A stretch of 51,374 nucleotides of DNA from Phytomonas francai (GCA_001766655.1 MJCC01000019.1:50109-101482), one strand, 5' to 3'; shown: positions 9,108-19,412, counted from the stretch's first letter. Notes: generated by a model not told the origin, from the sequence alone. A program made the numbers and translations.

Positions 9108-11213
9108 TCGTGAGTGCTGATGTAAAAAAAAGGTATTACGTCGCCCACGTCTGGAGAGGGTGAGATTTCAGGGAGAGGGGTTTTATCGTGCTCTCTTTTT
9201 GGACACTGTGGTCTCTGTATTCGAATGCGATTCACTTTTTTTGAATTTGTCGTGTTTTTCATTCATCCATTCCTTGACGTTGTCATGTTTTTTCTTGGAG
9301 AGTACCTAAACGAAGCACGGCTCCGCGTCTTTATGTTTTCCAAATTATTCATGTTCCATTTTTAACTACTTTTGTTTAATCGAAAATGATTTACTTATGT
9401 ATATGTCAATGTATTTTTAATATCCCAGCCTGACACGATCCATAGCACAGAAAGAGGGAACAATGTATTTTTTCTGAGACTCGCTTGTTTTACTCGAAAA
9501 GTTTAAGCTTCAGATGCATACACACATCTCTTCAGCACAAAGTCGAATCGCAATAAATACTCGGTACGAAAGCTAGGGAAAATGTGCTGTAATATACACA
9601 ATGTATAAGGTTATCGGTGTAGGGAAAAAAATATGGTGTATATACTTTTGAAGAATGCAGAGAAGTGCAAACACATTACTAATGATAGTATTCTGAACAT
9701 TACCTGTCCGCTACTCCTGTACGGGGTTTACTCATGTATCTGCTTGAGCACAAAGTATGTCTACTCGTCTCCTTCTACTCCGAATATCTTTTCTTGCTCC
9801 TCCTCCTTCCCACACATACACACACACAAAACTGAAAGAAAACTAATATAGTCTATTGAGGGATGCAGAACCTTAGTATGGTTTGTAGACTTACTACCTT
9901 CAAGCATCAAGGACGATCCGCCTTGAATCACGGCGTGAGAAAACCCACACGTAGGCATATCTTTACCAGAGATTAGTAAATAATGCTAAAGTGACTTGAA
10001 TCTAAACACATGAGAGTGGCTGACAAGAAATGAATTGTAGAGCTTCTCTGGTTCGTGCAGACCATTCAACCCCTCCGGCGGACAGTTTCACCACTCAAGC
10101 AAGCAACGAATTCCCATATCCTTTCAGTAGGTGATGAAAAGAATCGTGCGCCATCACCAGAGCCGGCGTTCCCTCAGAAATTGCACCGATGAAATTTGTA
10201 CACTATCCTCATGGGGTTCTCCAACTTACTCGGATACCGGGGAGAAAAGCATCCCTTTTCATACACTGCCGCTGCGAGGATTCTACACGTCCAACGCGGT
10301 GGTTAATGCTTCATTACGATTTGCATGGAGGTGGTGTCTGACGTTCCCATTGATCTCGGTAAGGCCCCCTAACACTATGGGATGCAGCGGCCGTGGAGGT
10401 CTCTGGCGCAGCAATATCACTCCAAGGCCCCTTACCACCACCTCCACAGAGGCCTCAGGCCCCGCCAAGCAAGACGCCGTGCTGCTTTACCGCGCGAGTG
10501 GACTGTTGGGGCTCTTGAGACACCACGTCATGTGTTTGGGAAGGGAAGCTGTAGAGGGCGCTCGGCCTGACAAACTACACGGTCACAGTTGGCCGTTGGG
10601 GGAATTTCGATCATCGCTTTCGGCGGGTTTTTTTTTTGTCGTGAGGGTGAATAAATGGGGAAAAAGTGAAAATGAGTATAGGGAAGTGTTCTCAGCCAAC
10701 TCAGTGTTCCGCGGAAAGTATCTTGGCCCAATTTATCTCGTCTTTTTCCCTTGTTTGTTGCGTTTATGTGTCTCAGTCTCGATCTTATTATGGAAAGTTT
10801 TCTTTGAGGTACGTTTTATTTTCCTACATTGCAAAACACCATCTGTGCATTCACAATATATGCAAGTATATGAAAAATCCACAGATTCCTGTCAAACATA
10901 ATCTGCTGCTATTACGAATGAGCCGATAAAGAATATATTTCTATATAGTGGTAAATTTAAAACCTTTAAAAATAAACTATATTTCCTCGAAGAATAGGGA
11001 GAGTAGAAAGTTGTGTTTCAATTACTTTATGTAAACTACCTATCCAGAGCTCGATACCGTCTCATTACTCCCTATATTTTCAATATTTATCTTTACTAGG
11101 TTTTCTTTTAAGAAATTCGCTTCAATCAATCCGCTGTCTACTAAGATTCTCTCGCTTTTACAGCCATCACTCTTTAGAATCTGAAAAAAATCTACGAAAA
11201 AAATCAAGCAAAG
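9089..11213. other. Long spacer between the PFR2 copies
   Basis: This is 2.1 kb, the longest gene-free stretch in the window, and AT-rich at both ends. The part at about 10120-10650 is clearly less AT-rich and holds an ATG frame at 10134-10901 (255 residues, no family recognised, crossing a T10 run). Its composition drifts back to AT-rich within the frame, so I treat it as a possible gene relic and not as a gene. Confidence 0.5.
11147..11177 (+). promoter_or_regulatory. Likely trans-splice acceptor for PFR2 copy B
   Basis: A CT-rich run ends in CAG at 11161-11163, followed by a second short T tract and AG at 11176-11177. Either AG would place the 5' end 37-50 bases before the ATG. This signal lies outside the duplicated block and has no counterpart in front of copy A. 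Confidence 0.5.
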
Positions 11214-13032
11214 ATGTCGCAAGCTGCTGATGTGCAATATCCCGTGGAGGGCGCCGCCGTCGCGAACGAGCCGGAGGTGACCGACGTCACGCTTGAGGCC
11301 GCCCGCAAGCAGAAGATCCACAACCTCAAACTCAAGACCGCCTGCCTGTCGAACGAGGAGTTCATCCAGGACCTGCACGTGTCGGACTGGAGCGAGACGC
11401 AGAAGCAGAAGCTCGCGGCAGCCCACGAAAAGGCGCACGAGCTCCTGAAAACGGTCGAGAGCAGCACCAAGTGGGCCCTCACGGAGGCATACGACATCCA
11501 GAAGCTGATGCGTGTGTGCGGGCTGGAGATGTCCGTGCGCGAGCTCTACAAGCCGGAGGACAAGCCGCAGTACCTAGAGATCGTGGCGCTCAAGAAGACA
11601 CTGGGTGAGCTGAAGGAGCACCCGAACAAGACCCGCACCGTGTCGTTCACGGGAACGATTGACAACAGCATCCAGAAGCTGGAGAAGGCGGAGGATGAGC
11701 TCCGCAGGTCGCAGCTAGACGCGAGCGACATGGCGCAGGTCCCCGTTCCCGTTGTGAAGAGCCTGGAGGACTGCATGAACGTGACGGTGGTGCAGCACGC
11801 GTTGCAGGGCAACGAGGAGCAGATCAAGGCGCAGCTCGAGGCCATCGCGAAGGCGAAGGAGATCCGAAACGTGGCGATCGCCGACGGTGAGATGGCGATC
11901 GCTGAGGAGCAGTACTACATCAAGGCGCAGCTGCTGGAGCACCTCGTGGAGCTCGTGACCGATAAGTTCCGGATTATTGGCCAGACCGAGGATGAGAACA
12001 AGGAGTTTGGAGGCATCCAGGACGTACAGAAGCGCGCCTTCCAGGAGGCCGCCGCCATCAAGGACGCGAAGCGCCGCATGAAAAACCACTGCGAGGACGA
12101 CCTCAAGAGACTGCACGACGCGATCCAGAAGGCTGACCTTGAGGACGCCGAGGCCATGCAGCGCTTCGCGACTCAGAAGGACAAGAGCGAGCACTTGATT
12201 GAGTCTAACCTTGACAAACAGAATGACACCTGGCGCAAGATCCAGGAAATGGAGCGTGTGCTGCAGCGCCTGGGCACGGAGCGATTCGAGGAGGTGAAGC
12301 GGCGCATCGAAGAGAACGACCGCGAGGAGAAGCGACGCGTGGAGTACCAGCAATTCCTCGATGTGTGCGGCCAGCACAAGAAGCTCCTGGAGCTGTCCGT
12401 GTACAACTGCGATCTCGCGATGCGGTGCACGGGCATGGTGGAGGAGATGGTCGCGGAGAGCTGCAGTGCGATCAAGGCTCGCCACAGCAAGACCACGGAG
12501 GAGCTCGGCGATCTGAGGCTGCAGGTGCACCAGGAGTACCTGGAGGCCTTCCGTCGTCTGTACAAGACGCTCGGCCAGCTTGTGTACAAGAAAGAGAAGC
12601 GTCTCGAGGAGGTGGATCGCAACATCCGCACAACGCATATCCAGCTTGAGTTCGCCATTGAGACGTTCGACCCGAACGCGAAGAAGCACTCGGAGACGAA
12701 GAAGGAGCTGTACAAGCTGCGCGCGCAGGTGGAGGAGGAGCTCGAGATGCTGAAGGATAAGATGACGCAGTCGCTGGAGATGTTCGGCCCAACCGAGGAC
12801 GCGCTCCACCAGGCCGGCATCGAGTTCGTGCATCCCGCCGAGGAGGTCGAGGACGGCAACCTGATGCGCCGTAGCAAGATGGTCGAGTACCGCGCTCACC
12901 TAGCCAAGCAGGAGGAGGTGAAGATCGCCGCCGAGCGCGAGGAGCTGAAGCGTTCCAAGGTCTTGCAGAGCCAGCAGTACCGCGGCAAGACGGTGCAGCA
13001 GATCACGGAATAATGGCAAAGTGATAAGGAAA
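11198..13032 (+). repeat. Duplicated PFR2 block, copy B
   Basis: Second copy of the 1835-bp block at 7273-9107, in direct orientation; start-to-start distance is 3925 bp. Differences from copy A: C at 11438 (residue 75 His) and A at 13027. One extra A lies just upstream of the block in the A run. Confidence 0.95.
11214..13013 (+). CDS. PFR2: Paraflagellar rod protein 2, copy B
   Basis: This second full-length PFR2 gene (599 residues, TAA stop) differs from the copy at 7289-9088 only by His for Gln at residue 75. The role is the same: structural subunit of the paraflagellar rod. His at this place in the KAHELL context is, from memory, also found in Leishmania PFR2, so copy A may carry the derived state. 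Both frames are intact and both should be expressed. The 5' and 3' untranslated regions are unrelated to those of copy A. The two mRNAs could therefore differ in stability or stage-specific control even though the proteins are almost the same. Confidence 0.97.
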   Translation: MSQAADVQYPVEGAAVANEPEVTDVTLEAARKQKIHNLKLKTACLSNEEFIQDLHVSDWSETQKQKLAAAHEKAHELLKTVESSTKWALTEAYDIQKLMRVCGLEMSVRELYKPEDKPQYLEIVALKKTLGELKEHPNKTRTVSFTGTIDNSIQKLEKAEDELRRSQLDASDMAQVPVPVVKSLEDCMNVTVVQHALQGNEEQIKAQLEAIAKAKEIRNVAIADGEMAIAEEQYYIKAQLLEHLVELVTDKFRIIGQTEDENKEFGGIQDVQKRAFQEAAAIKDAKRRMKNHCEDDLKRLHDAIQKADLEDAEAMQRFATQKDKSEHLIESNLDKQNDTWRKIQEMERVLQRLGTERFEEVKRRIEENDREEKRRVEYQQFLDVCGQHKKLLELSVYNCDLAMRCTGMVEEMVAESCSAIKARHSKTTEELGDLRLQVHQEYLEAFRRLYKTLGQLVYKKEKRLEEVDRNIRTTHIQLEFAIETFDPNAKKHSETKKELYKLRAQVEEELEMLKDKMTQSLEMFGPTEDALHQAGIEFVHPAEEVEDGNLMRRSKMVEYRAHLAKQEEVKIAAEREELKRSKVLQSQQYRGKTVQQITE

Positions 13033-14200
13033 CCTTTTGAGAAAAGTAATTAAGATGTATAGCTATTTAAGGGAAAAATAAACACGAGCTCATGTTTTGT
13101 TGGCTAAGACTCGGCTCTTTTCAGACACCTTTTCGTCTTCTTGATAGAGACAGTATTATAGTATTGGTGGGAAAAAAAAATGTAGATACCTTCTATTGAT
13201 TTTGATGATTATATTAACGTTCCCTCTTCTTGTATGTTTTTTTTTTTTTGCCTCTTTCATGATTCCTCTTACCTTCCCCTACTATAGCCATGTGTATTCC
13301 TTTCTTTATTGTCTTGGGAGGGGAAAAGGGGTGTTGGTTCGAGGTTATTTAATTTGTGTACCTATCACTTTTACATAGATGCATAATTATGTAATAGTTT
13401 TACAGGCTTTATATTGTTTACCGTTCTGTACCTTCTATTCTGTCATAAACGTGCTCAGAAATGGGAATTCAGAACTTTGAACCTAATACAAGTGTATTCC
13501 ATTTTTTTAAAGGTTACAGGAAAGAATGATCCAGATTCGGTCGTTTTGTTGAGTTTCTCCCTCTTCAAAAGATTTGTATGGGCCCGACTACAGACTGCTT
13601 TTCTTTCATACTGAAACCAATTCTTTCTGAGAAAAGACACGTTAAGATGTATTTAATCAGATTATTAATATTATTTATTTTTGTATTGTTTGGTTGGTTT
13701 TGGGCTCTGTTTGTTTTACCTTTTCCCTATCCCCCTCTCCCTTTCACCTTCCTCTCTCTGACATCAGTTGTGTATCAACCAAAAACGATGGAAAAAAAAC
13801 TATGTTGGATAGCTTTATGGAATAATCTTTTCAAATTCATAACATGTGAATGTATCTAGAGGTGTAATACGTCCAATAACATTTAGGATTTGTCTTCGCT
13901 TTCGCAAGCTTCCCCCCTCCCTAGCGCACACGCACCTTCTTTAAGGGAGGCCATGAAAGGGAGAGAGGGTGGATTGCATCTAATGTTCTGTGCGTGACTT
14001 CGTTTAAAAATATTGCCTCTTGTTTCCCTTTTGTAAGAGCTTTTTTTTGGTGTAATTCTTGGTATGGTCTTAGTGAGGAGTCTATTCCCATTAGCGTTCC
14101 ATCTATATTAAATATAAATTTAAGGATCCTATTTATTTCACGGAAGGTGCCTCCCCCTCCCCCCCCCACCCCTAAGGAGTGAAAAAAAATCCCAATCATA
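13014..14200. other. Intergenic spacer after PFR2 copy B
   Basis: AT-rich, 1.2 kb, with many T runs (for example near 13239-13249) and scattered short pyrimidine tracts. I see no gene. It bears no resemblance to the sequence after copy A beyond the first 19 bases. Confidence 0.6.
14150..14176 (+). promoter_or_regulatory. Poly-C tract and likely trans-splice acceptor
   Basis: A C-rich tract at 14150-14172 is followed at once by AG at 14175-14176. The next ATG is at 14201, giving a 5' untranslated region of only about 24 bases plus the spliced leader. This supports that start. Confidence 0.6.
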
Positions 14201-15520
14201 ATGGCAGACAATTCCGCTCATTCCGAGGTCCTGCACCTGGATATAGACGTCATCCGGTCCCCTCTTTGTGACAGCCTCCCAAGCGTGGGGGGCGGGGCCT
14301 CGGGGAACCCCCCTGTCCGCGACCCCCCCGGAGTGCCGCCGCGGCCCTTTGTTCCCTTCATCCCCTCCTTCCCCCCCACCCCGGCGCCGGAGCGGGGCTC
14401 GCCCGTGGTCAAAAGCGCGGCCGCGGCGACGCCGTCCTCGTCCTCGGTCTCGAGTTTCCGCCTCGCGAGCACGACGCGGCTGGCGGGGCGGCCGAAGGTG
14501 CTGAACACGACGGTGATGCGGCCGCCCTCGACGATGCCGCCCGGCGGCTTCGCGCAGCACCCCTTCGACGTCGCGAAGACGCTGAAGGAGGTGGTGCACT
14601 GCCGGGACGAGGGCGTCTTCCTCCGCGTCCTGCCGCGGGCCCACCTCCTCAACCAGCTCCTCCTGCAGGAGAGCTACGCGCGCGAGATGCTGGTCGCGCA
14701 GGAGGCCCACCTCCGCCTCGCCCTCCAGCACCGCTTCGCGGAGGAGAGGGGGAAGCGCGAGGAGCAGGCGCTCGCCCGCCGCGCGAAGGAGCGCCTCGAG
14801 GAGCTCCGCCGCCGCCATGCCGAGGAGCTCGCCGAGCAGAAGCGCATCGCTGGCGACTACGCGGCGGCGCTCGAGCGGGGCCTCCGGGAGCGGCTCCGTC
14901 CACTCGCGGAGCTCCAGCCCCGGCTCAACCTCCTCGCGACCGTCCTCGCCGCCGTGAAGGACGAGAGCGGCGACCTCGACCTCCTCGCGGAGCTCCTGGA
15001 GGAGGGCAAGCGGCTGCAGAAGGGCCTCAAAACGGACCAGCGCTTCGACAAGACGGCCACGCCCGAGCTCGACGGCGGGGCGCTGCCCTACTGGCTGAAG
15101 CACTGCCTCGTGGCCTCCTTCAACGTCGCCGCGATCGTGAAGGGCGCGGCGTACCGCGCCGTCGTCCAGGACGCCCCGAACGTGCGCTCGAAGCTGCTCT
15201 CGGATCGCAAGATCGTGGTCGTCCGGGGGGCCGCGGGCGAGCTCCACGCGTGGGCGCACACACGTGTGGCCCTGCCCGACGCCGAGACGGCCGCCGCGGG
15301 GTTTTTGGAGCTCGCCGAGAGCGACGCGGGCGCCCCGGCGGAGTGCTGCCAGGGCGTAATCTGGACAAAAGAGGACCACGCCAACGTCGTGCGCGCGGCG
15401 AAGGCGACGGGCAGCCCGATCGTCGCCGCCAGCCAAAGAATCCTGAGCTACGGCGGCATCGCGTCGGTGGAGCTGACGGCGAAGGAGGTGCGCGAGATCG
15501 GCGAGGCCGCGGTGGTCTAG
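14201..15520 (+). CDS. Unrecognised coiled-coil protein
   Basis: The product has 439 residues, ATG to TAG, in strongly GC-rich sequence. The order is: a Pro/Ser/Ala-rich, probably disordered N-terminus to about residue 100; a short conserved-looking segment around residues 118-150; a highly charged helical coiled coil at about 155-235 (runs of Arg, Glu, Leu); a helical stretch to about 285; and a compact globular C-terminal part of about 150 residues containing YWLKH and several alternating hydrophobic segments. There is no signal peptide or membrane helix. The start is fixed by the splice acceptor 24 bases upstream. I do not recognise the family. The layout (disordered head, coil, small C-terminal domain) would fit a cytoskeletal or organelle-associated adaptor, without further evidence. 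Confidence 0.8.
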   Translation: MADNSAHSEVLHLDIDVIRSPLCDSLPSVGGGASGNPPVRDPPGVPPRPFVPFIPSFPPTPAPERGSPVVKSAAAATPSSSSVSSFRLASTTRLAGRPKVLNTTVMRPPSTMPPGGFAQHPFDVAKTLKEVVHCRDEGVFLRVLPRAHLLNQLLLQESYAREMLVAQEAHLRLALQHRFAEERGKREEQALARRAKERLEELRRRHAEELAEQKRIAGDYAAALERGLRERLRPLAELQPRLNLLATVLAAVKDESGDLDLLAELLEEGKRLQKGLKTDQRFDKTATPELDGGALPYWLKHCLVASFNVAAIVKGAAYRAVVQDAPNVRSKLLSDRKIVVVRGAAGELHAWAHTRVALPDAETAAAGFLELAESDAGAPAECCQGVIWTKEDHANVVRAAKATGSPIVAASQRILSYGGIASVELTAKEVREIGEAAVV

Positions 15521-16944
15521 CCATTGTGAAGTGGAAGAGAAACTAAAAAGAAGGGAAAAAAAAAGCCAGGTCATCTCGCGCGCAGTCGCGTCTTCCTCTT
15601 CCTCCGAGTCCCCTCCCCCTTTTTTCTTCCCCTTCCAGGCATACCTTGGGGTTCGTGTGATTCAACAGCTCGGAGCACTATATCGATATGGGGGGTTCTG
15701 TCTTTTGTCGCCAATCGATATGGAGGGAAGGTGGAGCGATAGCGGGACTCGATGCAGTTGATTGTTCCTGTATCTATGGGTGTGTCTGAGATGCAACTTA
15801 CTTTTCTTTCACATAATTTTTTATCTAGAGTTTTTTATGATTTACGTTTCTTTTTTCTTTCGTTTGCTTAATTATACGTATATTTATATCATTGCGATCA
15901 ATTTACACATACAGCATCCGTAGCTCTTGTCTGATTCTCAATCGCGCTAAGGAAGAGTAAAGTTATAAAAGGGTGAAATGGTCAGCATAAAAGGGAAAGG
16001 GATAATATAGTGTGGATATGCATCCCTGCAAAAGCAAATAATAAAAGTTGGTTAAGATCTATTGTGAGGCGTGCGAATGAGAATATGCAGGTCCTGGATG
16101 GTTTCTACATATGCATATGTATTGCCGAATAGCATACATGACCCTTAGTGGTCGTGGTATTTGTACGGAGAAGGTGGCGGTCGCGGCGAAAATTCTCGTA
16201 AAATTGGATCCGAGCTTGGGAAAAAGTGTTGCTCCTATCATACTAAGCTTCTGCTCGCATACTTGCCACTTATGCGTCATACTTGCGTTTACTATGTAGC
16301 TCTCAATTCACGAGCAAGCCCAAAATGAGAAAAGAAAAGAAAAAAAATCCAGAACAGTATCGTTACATTAAATTTTGTATTGTAGTTTTATTTTTGCTAT
16401 CAGTATCATGGACTCATGTTTGCCTTGAAGAATTGTACACGATCTTCAATATTCCGTTTTGTAGCTGCTGCCATCGTATCAAGGAATTTAAAAAAAAAAG
16501 ATTATCAGCGCACAACCAAACTCAGCTTCTATATCCTTTATGAACCGCAGCTAAAATTCAGTCCTTCAGCAAAGAAAATCTATCGGTTTAAATAGCATGG
16601 AATTGATAAAATAGTGAGTTTTCTTTTGTTATTTTTATTTCTTTAGATATGGATATTTATATCGAACGTAGCGGCATATCATCACTTAGAAGGACGAGTT
16701 AGGGATTGGAAACGAGGTGAAGCGCGGCGCTCGGCCTTTCGCGGTCCCCCTCCCCTCCCTAACTCCCTTCATCGATGGGCGTTGTGTTCGGCGGCAAACC
16801 CTTCTTTTGTCTTTCCCTATTTTTTTCTTTTTCCTTAGTGTTCGCCTGTTTGTTAGTGTGAAGGTTCGCACACTTACACGCACACCCACCCCCACACGGG
16901 CCCGCCCCCTTTCCGAGACCCCCTTCTCAGCGGCGGGTAGGGCG
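15521..16944. other. Intergenic spacer
   Basis: 1.4 kb, mostly AT-rich with A and T runs. A purine-rich then CT-rich stretch follows the stop codon (15540-15640). From about 16720 the sequence becomes GC-richer and leads into a pyrimidine tract before the next gene. No gene is supported; open frames here lack an ATG or are short. Confidence 0.6.
16801..16838 (+). promoter_or_regulatory. Pyrimidine tract and likely trans-splice acceptor
   Basis: An almost pure CT tract of 36 bases ends in TTAG at 16835-16838. The first ATG after it is at 16945, which settles the start of the following gene. The open frame upstream of the tract would not be in the mature mRNA. Confidence 0.65.
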
Positions 16945-18312
16945 ATGGAGATGGACCCCATCACGCGGCGCGAGGCCGACAAGATCGAGTGCGTGCTCGC
17001 GGACCTCGTGCGGGACCTCGAGCTTCTCTCCTTCCTCCCCTCCGAGTTCGGGCTCTGGCTGCACGACGGCCTCCTGCACGAGGTGGGCCGCTTTGAGGCG
17101 GACCCCGCGGCCTTGGCGGCCGACCCCGCGCTCGCGCCGCTCTGCCGGGCCGCCGCGTTCGCGCGCGCGGCCGCGCACTTCGGCGACCCCGCGGACTCCA
17201 CCTCGAACGGGCTCCTGCGCGCCGTCGACGAGCTCCACGCGCGCGAGCGCGAGCTCCGCGAGGCCGCCGTGAAGGTCGGCGTCGTCGAGGCCGAGGAGCT
17301 GCGCGTGCAGCGGCTGGCCGTCCTCGCCCTCCTCGACGGCCTCCGCGCGGGCGGCTACGAGGACGCCCTCCGCGCCTCCCTCCGCGAGTTCTTCCCGGAA
17401 GACGGCGACGAAAACGACGCCGACGGCGACGGCGACGAGGAAGAGAAGGAGGAGGAGGAGGAAAAAGAAGAGGAGTCCCCGGGCTTCGCGCGCGCGGCGG
17501 CGTGCGGGCGGGGGGCCGTGGACGCGAGCGTGGAGCCGCTCCGCCACGTCGCGGCGGCCCTCCTGCGTCTGATGCGGCTGCGCAACGCCTTCACGGTCAA
17601 CGAGGACGTGCACCGGTACCACATCCTGCACGAGGCCGTCAACCGCGAGCAGTCGGCGGTCGCCGACGTGCAGGCCTTCAACCAGGCCTACCAGGAGCTC
17701 CAGGACTCCCGCCGGCGCGAGGTCGCCGCCCTCGACGCCGAGATCGCGCAGCTCGGCGAGGAGCTCGAGCGGCTCCAGCGCGGCGCCGACGCGGACCTCG
17801 CGGCCTTCCGCGAGGTCGGCCGGCAGCTCGCCGGGGCGCAGCGGGGGGGGCTCCGGCGGCAGCTCGCCGAGGCCCGCGAGGCCGCCGACGCCCTGCAGGC
17901 GACCCTGCGCGAGGCCGAGCGCGCGCACGCCGCGGGGATGGCCCAGCTGCGGTCCGTCAAGGCGAAGGCGGAGGCCGGGGTGAGCGGGGCGGTCGCCGAG
18001 TACGACGCGGGCATGCACGGCGCGCGCGCGAACATCCGGCGGCTCGAGCGCGAGGCCGAGGAGGACACCGCGCGGCTCGTCGCGATCGGCGAGCAGCTCC
18101 AGCGCCTCAAGGCCGAGCAGGCCGAGTACGAATGGGAGCGCCACGTCGTCGAGCAGCGGCAGGTCCACGAGGCGGCGATCCGGCAGCGGCAGACCGAGCA
18201 GGCGCGGGTGATCCAGGCCTTCTACCGCGCCTTCGCCGCGAGGCGGCAGTACGAGAAGGAGGTCGAGGCGATGCACAAGAAGAAGCGCAAGAGCCGCCAA
18301 CAAGGCTCCTGA
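16945..18312 (+). CDS. IQ-motif coiled-coil protein, DRC10-like
   Basis: The product has 455 residues. The N-terminal helical region (about 1-150) has the LSFLP-type segment that recalls IQCD/DRC10, a subunit of the nexin-dynein regulatory complex linking axonemal doublets. It is followed by an acidic low-complexity run (about 153-178, Asp/Glu only with a few Lys, Gly, Asn), then a long coiled coil (about 230-415) and one IQ motif near residues 421-438 (VIQAFYRAFAARR), a calmodulin-binding signature, close to the basic C-terminus. That order matches DRC10; DRC9 (IQCG) also has a C-terminal IQ motif and is the main alternative. The ATG at 16945 is the first after the splice acceptor at 16838. 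The GC content is extreme, so long antisense frames appear but are not genes. Confidence 0.75.
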   Translation: MEMDPITRREADKIECVLADLVRDLELLSFLPSEFGLWLHDGLLHEVGRFEADPAALAADPALAPLCRAAAFARAAAHFGDPADSTSNGLLRAVDELHARERELREAAVKVGVVEAEELRVQRLAVLALLDGLRAGGYEDALRASLREFFPEDGDENDADGDGDEEEKEEEEEKEEESPGFARAAACGRGAVDASVEPLRHVAAALLRLMRLRNAFTVNEDVHRYHILHEAVNREQSAVADVQAFNQAYQELQDSRRREVAALDAEIAQLGEELERLQRGADADLAAFREVGRQLAGAQRGGLRRQLAEAREAADALQATLREAERAHAAGMAQLRSVKAKAEAGVSGAVAEYDAGMHGARANIRRLEREAEEDTARLVAIGEQLQRLKAEQAEYEWERHVVEQRQVHEAAIRQRQTEQARVIQAFYRAFAARRQYEKEVEAMHKKKRKSRQQGS

Positions 18313-18806
18313 GGATACGTCCCTTCCCTTCCCTCTCTCCCCGCCCGCTTCCCTCCTTCCACACACACACACACATTCATACACATGGCAATGCCGCCGC
18401 CGCCGCCGCCACCACAAAAACAAGGATAGGAAAAAAAAAGGAGATGTAGAAGGGTTTGGTTATGTACAATGCAAATGCAAACACACCTATGATAAATCGA
18501 ATCCATGAGGAGGAGAGCGAGCGATCGCCTTCTTTCCTTCGCTTCTGTTGTCGGGAGCCTCACTTTGGCACCGAGCTGTATGTTTTATTCTTCCGTTTTC
18601 TTCCCACATCTCGTAGGATTGGCCCAAGCTGCACAGAATTGGTACACTTTTCATCAACGAGCCTTCCTTACCAAGGCGGACAACTCTACCGAAAAAGAAA
18701 GGGCATATTATCAATCTATCGATTTCCCTAGATCGATCGATCGACCATCGCGTTTCGCTTCATTGTGCCGTGCGCGAGGGGGAAAGCGCACAAAGGTGGA
18801 GAACGG
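18313..18806. other. Intergenic spacer
   Basis: About 490 bases with no gene. It begins with a CT-rich run, a short CA repeat (18361-18374) and a GCC trinucleotide run (18396-18411), then a mixed stretch with the next splice acceptor. A small GATC-rich patch lies at 18731-18746. Confidence 0.6.
18580..18616 (+). promoter_or_regulatory. Pyrimidine tract and likely trans-splice acceptor for BET3
   Basis: A T/C-rich tract ends in TCGTAG with AG at 18615-18616. There is no ATG between here and 18807, which supports that start codon. Confidence 0.6.
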
Positions 18807-19397
18807 ATGACCGCCCCGCAGGACCTCGCCGAGGGCGCGATTCAGACCGGCGTGGCCGCCTTCACCGCGGCCGAAAAGATCAGCGCGGAGTTCTTCGCGA
18901 TCAGCTACGGCGCCCTGGTCCGGCAGATGATCGACGACCTCCCGCAGGAGGACGACGTCGAGGCGGTCAACGAGCAGCTCGCGGCTGTCGGCCACCGCAT
19001 CGGGGCGCGGCTCGTCGAGGAGTTCAGCATGCGGAGCGGCGCGCCGCCCTGCCGGAGCTTCGCGCAGGCCGCCGAGCGCGTCGCGCTGGTGGGCTTTCGC
19101 ATGTTTCTAAACCTCCACGCGGAGGTCGCGCCCGTGAAGGACAGCGCGGATGCCTTTTCGATCACCTTTTACGATAATCCGCTGGCGTTGTTTGTCGAGC
19201 TGCCGCCCGGGCCGCTCGGGGAGCAGCTATGGTACTCGAACATCCTCTGCGGGGCCATCGCCGGTGCCCTTACGATTGTGGGCTTCCGCTGCGAGGTCCG
19301 CTTCGTCTGTGATAAGCTCCGCGGCGACCCGAAAAACGAGATCACGATCTGCTTTAAGGGTCGTGAAAGGGAAACGTTCCATGTCGAAGAAAAGTAA
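18807..19397 (+). CDS. BET3: TRAPP complex core subunit Bet3
   Basis: The product has 196 residues, slightly longer than typical Bet3/TRAPPC3 (about 180-195). Bet3 is a core subunit of the TRAPP tethering complexes that act as Rab1/Ypt1 exchange factors and tether ER-derived vesicles to the early Golgi. I recognise the family by the order of its blocks: ISYGALV near residue 32, the GxRLVEEF segment near 66-73, Cys82 in the position of the conserved acylated cysteine, the NPLALFVELP block, LWYSNILCGAIAGAL (a family hallmark), and the FVCDKLRGD segment near the C-terminus. The start is the first ATG after the acceptor at 18616; the longer in-frame extension begins with GTG and is not used. A GT microsatellite begins 16 bases after the stop. 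No membrane segment is present, as expected. Confidence 0.95.
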   Translation: MTAPQDLAEGAIQTGVAAFTAAEKISAEFFAISYGALVRQMIDDLPQEDDVEAVNEQLAAVGHRIGARLVEEFSMRSGAPPCRSFAQAAERVALVGFRMFLNLHAEVAPVKDSADAFSITFYDNPLALFVELPPGPLGEQLWYSNILCGAIAGALTIVGFRCEVRFVCDKLRGDPKNEITICFKGRERETFHVEEK

Positions 19398-19412
19398 GCG
19401 GCGAGAAAAAAA

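Noticed and set aside
10134..10901. 255-codon frame in the PFR2 spacer as a real gene
   Set aside because: It crosses a T10 run, shifts from GC-elevated to AT-rich partway, and has no recognisable motif. Kept only as a possible relic.
7790..12899. 394-residue antisense frames inside both PFR2 copies (7790-8974 and 11715-12899)
   Set aside because: They are identical because the genes are identical. They are Leu/Val/His-rich, as expected from the reverse complement of a Glu/Lys-rich coiled coil with GC-ending codons, and opposite to the transcription direction.
14138..18449. Long antisense and alternative frames over the 14201 and 16945 genes (for example 478 and 498 residues)
   Set aside because: Extreme GC content removes stop codons in all frames. 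The products are Arg/Ala/Gly-rich without domains, and the sense frames have splice signals and, for 16945, an IQ motif.
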